Assembly (NCBI GenBank): GCA_014385025.1
Contig: JACRTB010000008.1
Location: forward strand, 62,001-126,000
Direction of reading: 5' to 3'
DNA length: 64,000 nt
Origin: Yanshouia hominis
Lineage (GTDB): Bacteria > Bacillota > Clostridia > Oscillospirales > Ruminococcaceae
The translations under genes were made by a program, and so were the position numbers. The number at the start of each line of letters is the position of its first letter. The first letter of the stretch is position 1. The notes beneath the pieces were generated by a model. That model made no database searches. It saw only the letters and a list, made by a program, of their open reading frames with translations, and had not been told where the DNA came from. Below, in pieces: positions 50,055 to 57,274 of this stretch.

Positions 50055-51479
50055 TTATTTCGATTTCTTGGAAACGGCTCCGACGACGACCAGGCAGACG
50101 AGCGAGGCAAGGATGCCGTAGATCGCATAGGGAAGCCCGCCGGGCATGGTGATGCCCATCTTGGGCGCGAACTGAGCGAATGCGCATCCGGCGACGCCGC
50201 CGACCATGCCGGCAATGCCGCTGGCGGGTGTGAGGATGTTCTTGTTGCGGAATGCATAGCCGCAGTAAATCGGCACCAGCAGTCCGGAAGCGGAGTAGGC
50301 ATAGGAAGCGACGATCAGATTGAGCACCTGCGGGAACGCAATGGCCATCGCAACCGCAAGGACCGCGACGGCGACGGTGCAGATCCGGGAGACACTCAGC
50401 AGCTTGCGGTCATCGGCGCCGGGATTGATGAACTGCTTGTAAATGTCCTGCGTCAGGTTGACCGAGACCGATTGCAGGGCGCTGTCTGTGGTGGAGATGA
50501 TGGTGGTGGCGATAAAGCCGCTGAACAGCGCGACCGCCCAGGTCGGAATCTGGGTCAGGAACCAGCCGGTGGCCATCTCGGGGGCCAGCTCCGGATTGAC
50601 GGCGCGGCAGGCGTTGCCGATGACAACAACCCAAAGCTCAATGGAGGCGATCAGGATGCCGCCGACAATCAGGGTGCGGCGGGCGTTTTTGGCCGAGTTG
50701 GCGGCACAGACCCGCTGAAAGGTCATCTGGTTGGTCATCATGCCCGGGGTCGCGGCGATGAACCAGAGCGCTGTGGTGGGGATTCCGGCGGCAAGCAGGC
50801 CGCTGGGGAAGGAGAGAACCGACGGGTCGGGGTGGTTGGCGAGGATGTTCCCCCAACCGCCGCCCATGTCCAGCGCGAGGAAGCCGGTCAGCGCGCAGAG
50901 GCAGAGCATGATGACGCCGAACACAAAGTCGGTCCATGCGACGGCGTTAAAACCGGAGGGAATGGTGAAGATGACGCAGATGATCGTTACAGCGACGATG
51001 AGAATGTTCATATCGATGCCGGTAATCGACTGGTAGAGCTTGGCAAAGGCGGTTGCCTGCGAAGCGATCCAGCCGAAGGGGACGACCATCGCCATCACAG
51101 CGCCGACCAGCATCAGAAAACGGTTCTTTCCGTAGACTTTTTCCAGAATATCCGGGATGGTGGTGAACTCGTTTTCACGCAGCCACGCTGCGATGATGGC
51201 CATGATAAAGCAGCCCGCCGCGCCGCAGATGCCGTAGGCGAGGGGCGCAAGGCCGAAGCTGTAGCCGATGCTGACATGTCCGACCAGAACGCCGCCGCCG
51301 ACCAGCGTGGCAAACTGGGTAAAGACGATGACATAGGAGGGAAGCCTTCTTCCTCCGATCGCCCAATCCTCGGCGGTAACGGTTTTCCTCTGAAAATAGA
51401 GGGCGATTCCGAATCCGATGCACATGACAATCGCGGTGCTGACAAGCACCAAAATTGTGCCGCTTGTTGATACCGACAT
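50055..51479 (-). CDS. Sodium:solute symporter (SSS family)
   Basis: 474 residues, about 13 membrane helices of the LeuT-fold SSS family. Helix 1 follows TSGTILVLVSTAIVMCIGFG; AIGGRRLPSYVIVFTQFATL and the Na2-site helix SGFIATTIISTTDSALQSVS (two Ser/Thr at the sodium site) are family marks. It imports a small metabolite with Na+; in context an amino-acid derivative is likely. The ATG at 51479 follows AGGAGG by 7 bases. First gene of the operon, behind a good promoter. Confidence 0.92.
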   Translation of the reverse strand: MSVSTSGTILVLVSTAIVMCIGFGIALYFQRKTVTAEDWAIGGRRLPSYVIVFTQFATLVGGGVLVGHVSIGYSFGLAPLAYGICGAAGCFIMAIIAAWLRENEFTTIPDILEKVYGKNRFLMLVGAVMAMVVPFGWIASQATAFAKLYQSITGIDMNILIVAVTIICVIFTIPSGFNAVAWTDFVFGVIMLCLCALTGFLALDMGGGWGNILANHPDPSVLSFPSGLLAAGIPTTALWFIAATPGMMTNQMTFQRVCAANSAKNARRTLIVGGILIASIELWVVVIGNACRAVNPELAPEMATGWFLTQIPTWAVALFSGFIATTIISTTDSALQSVSVNLTQDIYKQFINPGADDRKLLSVSRICTVAVAVLAVAMAIAFPQVLNLIVASYAYSASGLLVPIYCGYAFRNKNILTPASGIAGMVGGVAGCAFAQFAPKMGITMPGGLPYAIYGILASLVCLVVVGAVSKKSK

Positions 51480-51541
51480 GCTGTTTCCTCCTGTTAGTGG
51501 CAAAATCAATTCTCTTTCGACATGGGAAAGAGTTACGTTTT

Positions 51542-51569
51542 ATTATAAAACACTTCACAGAAAAGTCAA
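51542..51569 (-). promoter_or_regulatory. Sigma-A promoter of the symporter operon
   Basis: Minus strand TTGACT (51569-51564), 16-base spacer, TATAAT (51547-51542); start point about 51535, 56 bases before the ATG. Confidence 0.8.
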
Positions 51570-51702
51570 GATATCAACTCGCTAAAGGACTAAAGCGATA
51601 TGGAAAAATTGCAGCATTTCTCATAGGCTTTTTTGGGCAAAACGGCGATTGATGCATTTTTATGGGGTGCATTTGCATAAAATGGAGCAGGAAAGCGGGA
51701 CG

Positions 51703-52515
51703 ATGCGGCAAAGGGGGAGAAAAGCGGTGACCGGACGAAGAATCAGGGTGGATTCCCGAAAAAGAAGGCCGCCCGTGGGACATGGAGAGGGCTTCCTTCT
51801 GGCGACTCTGCTGCAGAGCGTTCTCTGCGCGGTGATGCTGGCTTTGGCGTTCGCGGCGAGCCAGTACTGGGGGCTGACCGGAATCAAAAGCTGCTTTGCG
51901 GCGGCGCTCTCGCAGGAAACCGAGGCGGCGGAGGTGTTTGCCGCGGTGCAGCGGGCGCGGGATTCCCGGCCGGCCGGCCGGCTGCGGGACTGGATCTCCG
52001 AGACGATCGACGCCGCGCTGGGCCTCGGCGGACATTCGGTGCGGGACGGGAAGGGTGGTCAGCTCCCCGCGGACGGCGATGAGCCGCCGTCCGGGATGAT
52101 GGCCGCCCTTCCCGTCCTTTCAGCCGCGGCGCGGCAGCCGGTCCGAGGGGAACTGACCAGTCCCTTTGGGTACCGGGAACACCCGATCACCGGGCAGAGG
52201 GACTTTCACACCGGAACCGATCTTGCCGCGCCGGAAGGGACGCCCATCGGCGCGGCTTATCCCGGAGAGGTGGTCGAGGTGGGAGAGTCAGAGGTCTATG
52301 GAAACTATGTCACCTTGTTTCATGGAGGCTTTGCCACCCGCTACTGTCACTGTGCGGCGATTACCGTCAGAGAGGGGATGAAGCTGCGGCAGGGCGAGAC
52401 GGTGGCGCTGGTGGGAAGCACGGGGATGTCCACCGGCCCGCATCTGCACTTTGAACTGGTGATTCAGGGGAAGAACGCTGATCCGCTCTGCGGGGCGCAG
52501 GGGTGGGTCTGGTGA
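51703..52515 (+). CDS. SpoIVFA-like membrane protein with an M23 (LytM) domain
   Basis: 270 residues. Basic N terminus, one membrane helix (about 31-53), a linker, and a C-terminal M23 metallopeptidase domain (about 148-262) that keeps all zinc and catalytic residues: H169 and D173 (DFHTGTDL), H216 (RYCHCA), H247 and H249 (GPHLHFEL). In Bacillus, SpoIVFA tethers and inhibits the protease SpoIVFB and is cleaved by SpoIVB. The next gene is an M50 protease overlapping by 13 bases, so this is the SpoIVFA position. AGGAAAG precedes the ATG at 51703; earlier ATGs exist. Confidence 0.78.
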   Translation: MRQRGRKAVTGRRIRVDSRKRRPPVGHGEGFLLATLLQSVLCAVMLALAFAASQYWGLTGIKSCFAAALSQETEAAEVFAAVQRARDSRPAGRLRDWISETIDAALGLGGHSVRDGKGGQLPADGDEPPSGMMAALPVLSAAARQPVRGELTSPFGYREHPITGQRDFHTGTDLAAPEGTPIGAAYPGEVVEVGESEVYGNYVTLFHGGFATRYCHCAAITVREGMKLRQGETVALVGSTGMSTGPHLHFELVIQGKNADPLCGAQGWVW

Positions 52516-53021
52516 ATGCGGCGCAAAGCAGGGTGACGGTCAGCTTCTGGTTCTTCGCGCTGGCGGCGGCATGCGCGCTCACGGGTCAGGATGTCTGCGG
52601 CCTGCTGCTTGCGGCTGCAATTCATGAGACGGGACACCTCGCGGCCATGGCTTGCTGCGGCGGCAGGGTCGAGCGGTTTGAACTGGGGGCTTTCGGCGCA
52701 AAAATACTCCCGCGCTATCCGAAGGTTCCTTCGGCGGCGCGGGAGCTGGCGGTTCTCTCCGCGGGTCCCACAGCCGGAATTGCGGCGGGTGCGGCGGCCG
52801 CGCTGCTGGGGTTTTGGCGCTTTGCGGAGATAAACTGGTTCCTTTCCGGCTTTAACCTTTTGCCTCTTCCGGGGCTTGACGGGGGAAGCATTCTGTCGCT
52901 TGTCCTCTGCGCTCTGTTCGGAGAACGGGGAGAACGGGCGGCAGGCACCGCGGGCCTGCTCGTTTCGGGGCTGCTTGCCGCCGCGCTGCTTCTGCTCTGT
53001 TTCACGCGCGCTGCCATTTGA
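52503..53021 (+). CDS. M50 site-2 protease, SpoIVFB-like
   Basis: 172 residues, intramembrane metalloprotease. Zinc site HETGH (H41, E42, H45) in the second membrane helix and the third ligand aspartate in FNLLPLPGLDGGS. Four to five hydrophobic segments; shorter than Bacillus SpoIVFB, lacking its C-terminal CBS domain. It would process pro-sigma-K. GTG at 52503 is used; GTG at 52512 is equally possible. Its 3' end overlaps the convergent DMT gene by 20 bases. Confidence 0.8.
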   Translation: MGLVNAAQSRVTVSFWFFALAAACALTGQDVCGLLLAAAIHETGHLAAMACCGGRVERFELGAFGAKILPRYPKVPSAARELAVLSAGPTAGIAAGAAAALLGFWRFAEINWFLSGFNLLPLPGLDGGSILSLVLCALFGERGERAAGTAGLLVSGLLAAALLLLCFTRAAI

Positions 53022-53436
53022 AGAGCACGACTCCCGCGATCATCATGGCAATTCCGAGGTATTTAGTCCAGTCGAAGGAGACGCGTTCGGCCCCAAGCAG
53101 CCCAAAGGCGTCGATCAGTGCCGCGACAAGAAGCTGAGAGATCAGGATGATCGAGATGGAGACGGTGGGACTCAGGCCCTGAATGCCGAGCATGACGGTA
53201 ATGGTGATGACCAGACCGAGCACGCCGCCGAAAAGATAAATGCGGTTGACCTCGCCGAGAGAGGCGAGACTCCCCTGCCCAAGGATGAGCGCCGCGACGA
53301 TTGAGAGGAGAAACGCGGTGCCCTGCACGAAGAGGTTGGATTCATACAGCCCGATCTTTTCGCTCAGGCGGGTGTTCATAACCCCCTGAATGCTCATTGC
53401 CATTCCGGCGATGACGCTGAATAGGATGCCTATCAT
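53002..53436 (-). CDS. Small DMT transporter (DUF606/YdcZ-like)
   Basis: 144 residues, five hydrophobic segments, a single half of the DMT fold: FSVIAGMAMSIQGVMNTRLS at the start, GGVLGLVITITVMLGIQGLSP in the middle, LGIAMMIAGVVLFKW at the end. Such proteins work as dimers. Substrate unknown. The ribosome site is weak. Convergent with and overlapping the M50 protease gene. Confidence 0.8.
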   Translation of the reverse strand: MIGILFSVIAGMAMSIQGVMNTRLSEKIGLYESNLFVQGTAFLLSIVAALILGQGSLASLGEVNRIYLFGGVLGLVITITVMLGIQGLSPTVSISIILISQLLVAALIDAFGLLGAERVSFDWTKYLGIAMMIAGVVLFKWQRA

Positions 53437-53535
53437 CGATGTTTGCCCCGTTTCGCCGCTGTGCCCGCGGGGGCGCAGCTTTTTGCCGTTAGTATGGCCT
53501 GAGGGAAGGAAAAGATGCGTGGGCTTGTATTCTGC

Positions 53536-53571
53536 GCGAAAAAACGGCCCGCTTGTGCAGGACCGTTTTTT
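53536..53571. terminator. Hairpin with U runs downstream of the small membrane protein genes
   Basis: AAAAAACGGCC (about 53538-53549) pairs with GGACCGTTTTTT (53558-53570). On the minus strand it ends the small-membrane-protein operon, about 10 bases past the stop at 53581. Confidence 0.65.
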
Positions 53572-53580
53572 CCTGAAGGA

Positions 53581-53895
53581 TTATTTCTTTTGAAACAGAA
53601 CCGATTTCAAGGCGCCTTTCGGATCGCTGACGAGAAGGATGGCGAGCCAGATAAGCATACCAAGCGCGACTACAGACATGCCAAGGAAGAAATCATTCAG
53701 CATGTCCACGGGGGCTGGCGTAAAATATTCCGCACCAAGCTCTGCATATTCAAAACAAGCGTCGATAAACCACATCAGGGAAGAACCCCAGAACAGCCAG
53801 CAGAGCACACCGACCTTCATTTCATTTTTTGGCGCATTTTTGTACCAAATCGCGGTACAGGTCAAAGCGGCAAATACAGACACCAGCAACGTCAT
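53581..53895 (-). CDS. Small membrane protein of unknown function, second gene of pair
   Basis: 104 residues, three hydrophobic segments (about 1-18, 27-44, 66-90) and a basic C terminus (DPKGALKSVLFQKK). Family not recognised. Aromatic and acidic residues lie in the loop between helices 2 and 3 (FIDACFEYAELGAEYF). It starts 15 bases after the upstream small gene, with AAGGAGG as ribosome site; the pair is behind one promoter and one leader. Confidence 0.75.
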   Translation of the reverse strand: MTLLVSVFAALTCTAIWYKNAPKNEMKVGVLCWLFWGSSLMWFIDACFEYAELGAEYFTPAPVDMLNDFFLGMSVVALGMLIWLAILLVSDPKGALKSVLFQKK

Positions 53896-53910
53896 GCGAA
53901 ATGCACCTCC

Positions 53911-54318
53911 TTACTTTGCGGATAACTGCGGATACAGCGCTTTTTTCTGGATTTTGTGGGCCGCAAAGAGCATTACGGCCCACGCTCCGGTCAAAAAAAG
54001 TGCCATGGAACCGCCGACCGACGCCATTTCGTCCAGCATTACTGCCGCTTCGGCAGGGTCGGACGCGGCCGTCAGAAATGGAAAGAAGGGGACGACCTCG
54101 CCATGCCAAACATGTTCGAAACAAAGAAGCGCGGAACCGCCCCAAAGCAGTTTGGAAAGCCAGTTCAGCTTTTTGGAAAAGGGTATCGCTTCCACATCCT
54201 CAAAACCGCTGCCGACGGCAACTTTGTGCACAGGAAGACCTCTTTCTTTTGATTTCATGGCTTTTGCGGCGATCGTTGTGACTGCCGCTTCGGCTGCGGG
54301 GACAAGAAAACATGCCAT
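53911..54318 (-). CDS. Small membrane protein of unknown function, first gene of pair
   Basis: 135 residues. Starts MACFLVPAAEAAVTT, with a hydrophobic first helix, a basic loop (AKAMKSKERGL), a central amphipathic part (FSKKLNWLSKLLWGGSALLC), then a helix near 104-122 (MALFLTGAWAVMLFAAHKI). I have a vague sense of a widespread small-protein family with this N terminus but cannot name it. CGGAGG lies 8-9 bases before the ATG at 54318. Its expression seems to be gated by a terminator in the leader (54395-54430). Confidence 0.75.
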   Translation of the reverse strand: MACFLVPAAEAAVTTIAAKAMKSKERGLPVHKVAVGSGFEDVEAIPFSKKLNWLSKLLWGGSALLCFEHVWHGEVVPFFPFLTAASDPAEAAVMLDEMASVGGSMALFLTGAWAVMLFAAHKIQKKALYPQLSAK

Positions 54319-54519
54319 AAGATTTTTCCTCCGTTTCAATAAAATGGTGTGGGCCGCTGCGCTGTCGACGACCACTCCGAATGCAAAAACAAAAAAGGTA
54401 TACAGCTTTTTTCAAAAAGCTGTATACCTTCCATGATATACATATCGTTTCATTCTGCATGGGATTTATGCCGTTTACAGTACTTTGGTACCGACCAGCC
54501 GGTTTCATACCGGCCATTG
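54319..54519 (-). promoter_or_regulatory. Riboswitch-like leader of the small membrane protein pair
   Basis: About 200 bases of 5' leader with no gene. Read 5' to 3' it forms hairpin P1 GCCGGU-AUGAA-ACCGGC (54514-54498), a UGGU linker, hairpin P2 CGGUAC-CAAA-GUACUG (54493-54478), a 47-base linker and a strong terminator, then the ribosome site. Two compact hairpins before a terminator is a riboswitch-like plan. No class is identified with certainty. Confidence 0.55.
54389..54430 (-). terminator. Terminator inside the leader
   Basis: 17-bp perfect stem (54395-54411 / 54414-54430: AAGGTATACAGC..) followed on the minus strand by UUUUUUGUUUUU. It lies 71 bases before the first ATG. Confidence 0.9.
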
Positions 54520-54525
54520 TCTGTT

Positions 54526-54554
54526 ATTATACTTATATAGAATGCTTTTGTCAA
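54526..54554 (-). promoter_or_regulatory. Consensus promoter of the small membrane protein pair
   Basis: Minus strand TTGACA (54554-54549), 17-base spacer, TATAAT (54531-54526): perfect consensus. Confidence 0.9.
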
Positions 54555-54690
54555 GAAATCAGAATCGCTTTTGTTTTACTTTTTCCTTTCAGATAAAATT
54601 TTACAGTTCCTTTTGAATTTTGTTCACACAGGAATAAGAAATAGGGGGTATGATGAAACCTGAAATTGGACAAAGTGAGGAAAACCGTCG

Positions 54691-55179
54691 ATGCAGGATC
54701 AAAAAGAGGACGCGCGTCTGCTGCGCCGGGAGCTGACGCGGATCTGTGAAGGCTCTCGCTATCGCTGCTGCTCCGGATTTGTGCAGCACGGCCGTACCAG
54801 CGTCTACCGGCACAGCGTTCGTGTGGCGTGGACCAGCCTGAGGCTGGCGCGCTTTCTCGGATGGCGGATTGATGCGGCGGCGCTGGTCCGGGCGGCGCTG
54901 CTGCACGATTATTTCCTCTACGATTGGCACATTCCGGGGCGGGGGCACCGCTGGCACGGCTTTACCCATCCGCGCAGGGCGCTGGAAAACGCCCTCGGGG
55001 AATTTGAGCTGGGAAAGCAGGAGCGCAACGCGATTCTGCGGCACATGTTTCCGCTCACGCCGGTACCTCCCTGCTGCCGGATCGGCTGGCTGGTCTGTCT
55101 GGCGGATAAATGGTGCTCGCTGCGTGAGATTTTTTGTCCGGCGGCTTCGTTCGCCCCGATTCGACGGCGCTTTCCTTGA
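54691..55179 (+). CDS. HD-domain hydrolase
   Basis: 162 residues. HD phosphohydrolase metal site: H in SVYRHSVRVAW, HD in ALLHDYFLYDWH, H in HGFTHPRRALENA and D in LVCLADKWCS. The group removes phosphate from nucleotides or second messengers; the substrate is unknown. Unusually cysteine- and arginine-rich ends. GTGAGG is the probable ribosome site. It stands upstream of the topoisomerase genes on the same strand. Confidence 0.8.
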   Translation: MQDQKEDARLLRRELTRICEGSRYRCCSGFVQHGRTSVYRHSVRVAWTSLRLARFLGWRIDAAALVRAALLHDYFLYDWHIPGRGHRWHGFTHPRRALENALGEFELGKQERNAILRHMFPLTPVPPCCRIGWLVCLADKWCSLREIFCPAASFAPIRRRFP

Positions 55180-55274
55180 CAAATCCCGGCAAAAACAGAT
55201 ACAATATTAGGGTTATCAGCGTTTGAAACGGACGGCGGGAGACGCCGTCCGTTTGCAGGTGAGGAGGATGCCCG

Positions 55275-57257
55275 ATGGCAAGGCCGAATTCCGGCTACAA
55301 CAACGAAAGCATTACAGCCCTGAAGGGCGCCGACCGGGTGCGCAAGCGTCCGGCGGTCATCTTTGGCTCGGATGGGCTGGACGGATGCCAGCATTCGATT
55401 TTTGAAATCTTTTCCAACTCGATTGACGAGGCGCGGGAGGGGCACGGCGACCGGATCGTTCTGACCCGATACGCCGACCGGTCGGTGGAATGCGAGGATT
55501 TCGGCCGGGGGATTCCGGTGGACTACAACACCCGCGAGGAGCGTTACAACTGGGAGCTGGTATTCTGTGAGCTGTATGCGGGAGGCAAATACAAGGAGGG
55601 CGGCTCGGACAGCTACGAGTTTTCGCTGGGCTTAAACGGCCTGGGCCTCTGCTCGACCCAATATGCCTCGGAATATATGGATGTCGAAATTTTCCGGGAC
55701 GGCTATTGCTACACGCTGCATTTTGAGCATGGGGAAAATGTGGGCGGCCTGAAAAAAGAGCCTTCCAAGCGCAGGCAGACCGGCACCCGCATCCGCTGGC
55801 GCCCCGACCTCGACGTTTTCACCGACATCGACGTGCCGCTGGAATACTACCGCGAGACGATCCGGCGGCAGGCGGTGGTCAATCCCGGCATCCATTTTAT
55901 CCTGAGAAACCAGATCGGGCAGTCCTTTGAGGAGGAGGAGTTTCTCTATCAGAACGGCATCTCCGACTACCTCGCCGAGCTGGTGGGCGGAGAATTCATC
56001 ACTCCGATTCAAAGCTGGACCGCCGAGCGCAGAGGCCGCGACCGGGAGGACCGGCCCGAATATAAAGTGAAGCTCAACATTGCCCTCTGCTTTTCCAACC
56101 AGGTGGCACTGACCGAGTATTACCACAACTCGAGCTGGCTCGAGCACGGCGGAAGCCCGGAAAAGGCGGTCAAGATTGCCTTCGTCGCGCAGATCGACGG
56201 CTGGCTGAAGGCAAACGGCAAGTACCTCAAGGATGAGAGCAAGATCACCTATGCCGACGTCGAACCCTGCCTTGCGCTGATCTCGTCGAGCTTTTCGACC
56301 CAGACCTCCTATGAGAACCAGACTAAAAAGGCCATTAACAACCGCTTCATCTATGAGGCGATGAACGAGTTTCTGCGGCACAGCCTCGAGGTCTACTTTA
56401 CCGAGAATCCCGACGACGCGCAGAAGATCGCCGAACAGGTGCTGATCAACAAGCGCAGCCGCGAGTCGGCGGAAAAGACCCGCCTCAACATCAAAAAGAA
56501 GCTGGCCGGAACCATTGACCTCTCCAACCGTGTGCAGAAGTTTGTCGACTGCCGCACCAAGGATGTCTCCCGGCGGGAAATCTATATCGTCGAGGGCGAT
56601 TCGGCGCTGGGTTCCTGCAAGCTGGGCCGCGATTCGGAATACCAGGCGATCATGCCGGTGCGCGGCAAGATTCTCAACTGCCTCAAGGCTGACTACGACC
56701 GTATCTTCAAAAGCGAGATCATCACCGACGTCATCAAGGTGCTCGGCTGCGGCGTCGAGGTCAAATCCAAGGCGAACAAGGAGCTTTCCTTCTTTGACCT
56801 GGACAACCTGCGCTGGAACAAGGTGGTGATCTGCACCGACGCCGACGTTGACGGCTTTCAGATCCGCACCCTGATCCTCACGATGCTCTACCGGCTGACC
56901 CCGCAGCTCATCGAAAAGGGATATGTCTATATCGCGGAATCCCCGCTGTATGAAATCACCTCAAGGGATAAGACCTGGTTTGTCTATTCCGACGCCGAAA
57001 AGAACAAGGTGGTCGAGCAGCTTTCGGGGCAGAAGATTCAGATTCAGCGGTCAAAGGGCCTGGGCGAGAATGATCCGGACATGATGTGGCTGACCACCAT
57101 GAATCCGGAGACCCGGCGGCTGATCAAGATCAGCCCCGAGGAAGCGGCCGCCACCTCGCGGATTTTTGACCTGCTGCTGGGGGACAACCTTGCCGGACGC
57201 AAGGACTATATCGCGGAAAACGGCGGGCTCTATCTCGATGAGCTCGACCTGGCGTAG
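55275..57257 (+). CDS. Type IIA DNA topoisomerase B subunit, divergent GyrB/ParE type
   Basis: 660 residues. ATPase GHKL domain: N box IFSNSIDEAREG, GRGIPVDYN and GLNGLGLCSTQYAS; a transducer domain; then Toprim with EGDSALGSC (normally EGDSAGGS), PVRGKILNCL and CTDADVDGFQIRTLIL (DxD metal site intact), and the QIQRSKGLGEND end. It pairs with the A subunit gene 17 bases downstream. Sequence details differ enough from standard GyrB and ParE that I call it a divergent paralogue, which many Clostridia carry in addition to gyrase. GTGAGGAGG precedes the ATG. Confidence 0.9.
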   Translation: MARPNSGYNNESITALKGADRVRKRPAVIFGSDGLDGCQHSIFEIFSNSIDEAREGHGDRIVLTRYADRSVECEDFGRGIPVDYNTREERYNWELVFCELYAGGKYKEGGSDSYEFSLGLNGLGLCSTQYASEYMDVEIFRDGYCYTLHFEHGENVGGLKKEPSKRRQTGTRIRWRPDLDVFTDIDVPLEYYRETIRRQAVVNPGIHFILRNQIGQSFEEEEFLYQNGISDYLAELVGGEFITPIQSWTAERRGRDREDRPEYKVKLNIALCFSNQVALTEYYHNSSWLEHGGSPEKAVKIAFVAQIDGWLKANGKYLKDESKITYADVEPCLALISSSFSTQTSYENQTKKAINNRFIYEAMNEFLRHSLEVYFTENPDDAQKIAEQVLINKRSRESAEKTRLNIKKKLAGTIDLSNRVQKFVDCRTKDVSRREIYIVEGDSALGSCKLGRDSEYQAIMPVRGKILNCLKADYDRIFKSEIITDVIKVLGCGVEVKSKANKELSFFDLDNLRWNKVVICTDADVDGFQIRTLILTMLYRLTPQLIEKGYVYIAESPLYEITSRDKTWFVYSDAEKNKVVEQLSGQKIQIQRSKGLGENDPDMMWLTTMNPETRRLIKISPEEAAATSRIFDLLLGDNLAGRKDYIAENGGLYLDELDLA

Positions 57258-57274
57258 GAAGGAGGGCCTGACTC

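Noticed and set aside
47897-51470. Two very long plus-strand frames opposite the symporter operon
   Set aside because: Reverse-frame shadows of three well-supported genes.
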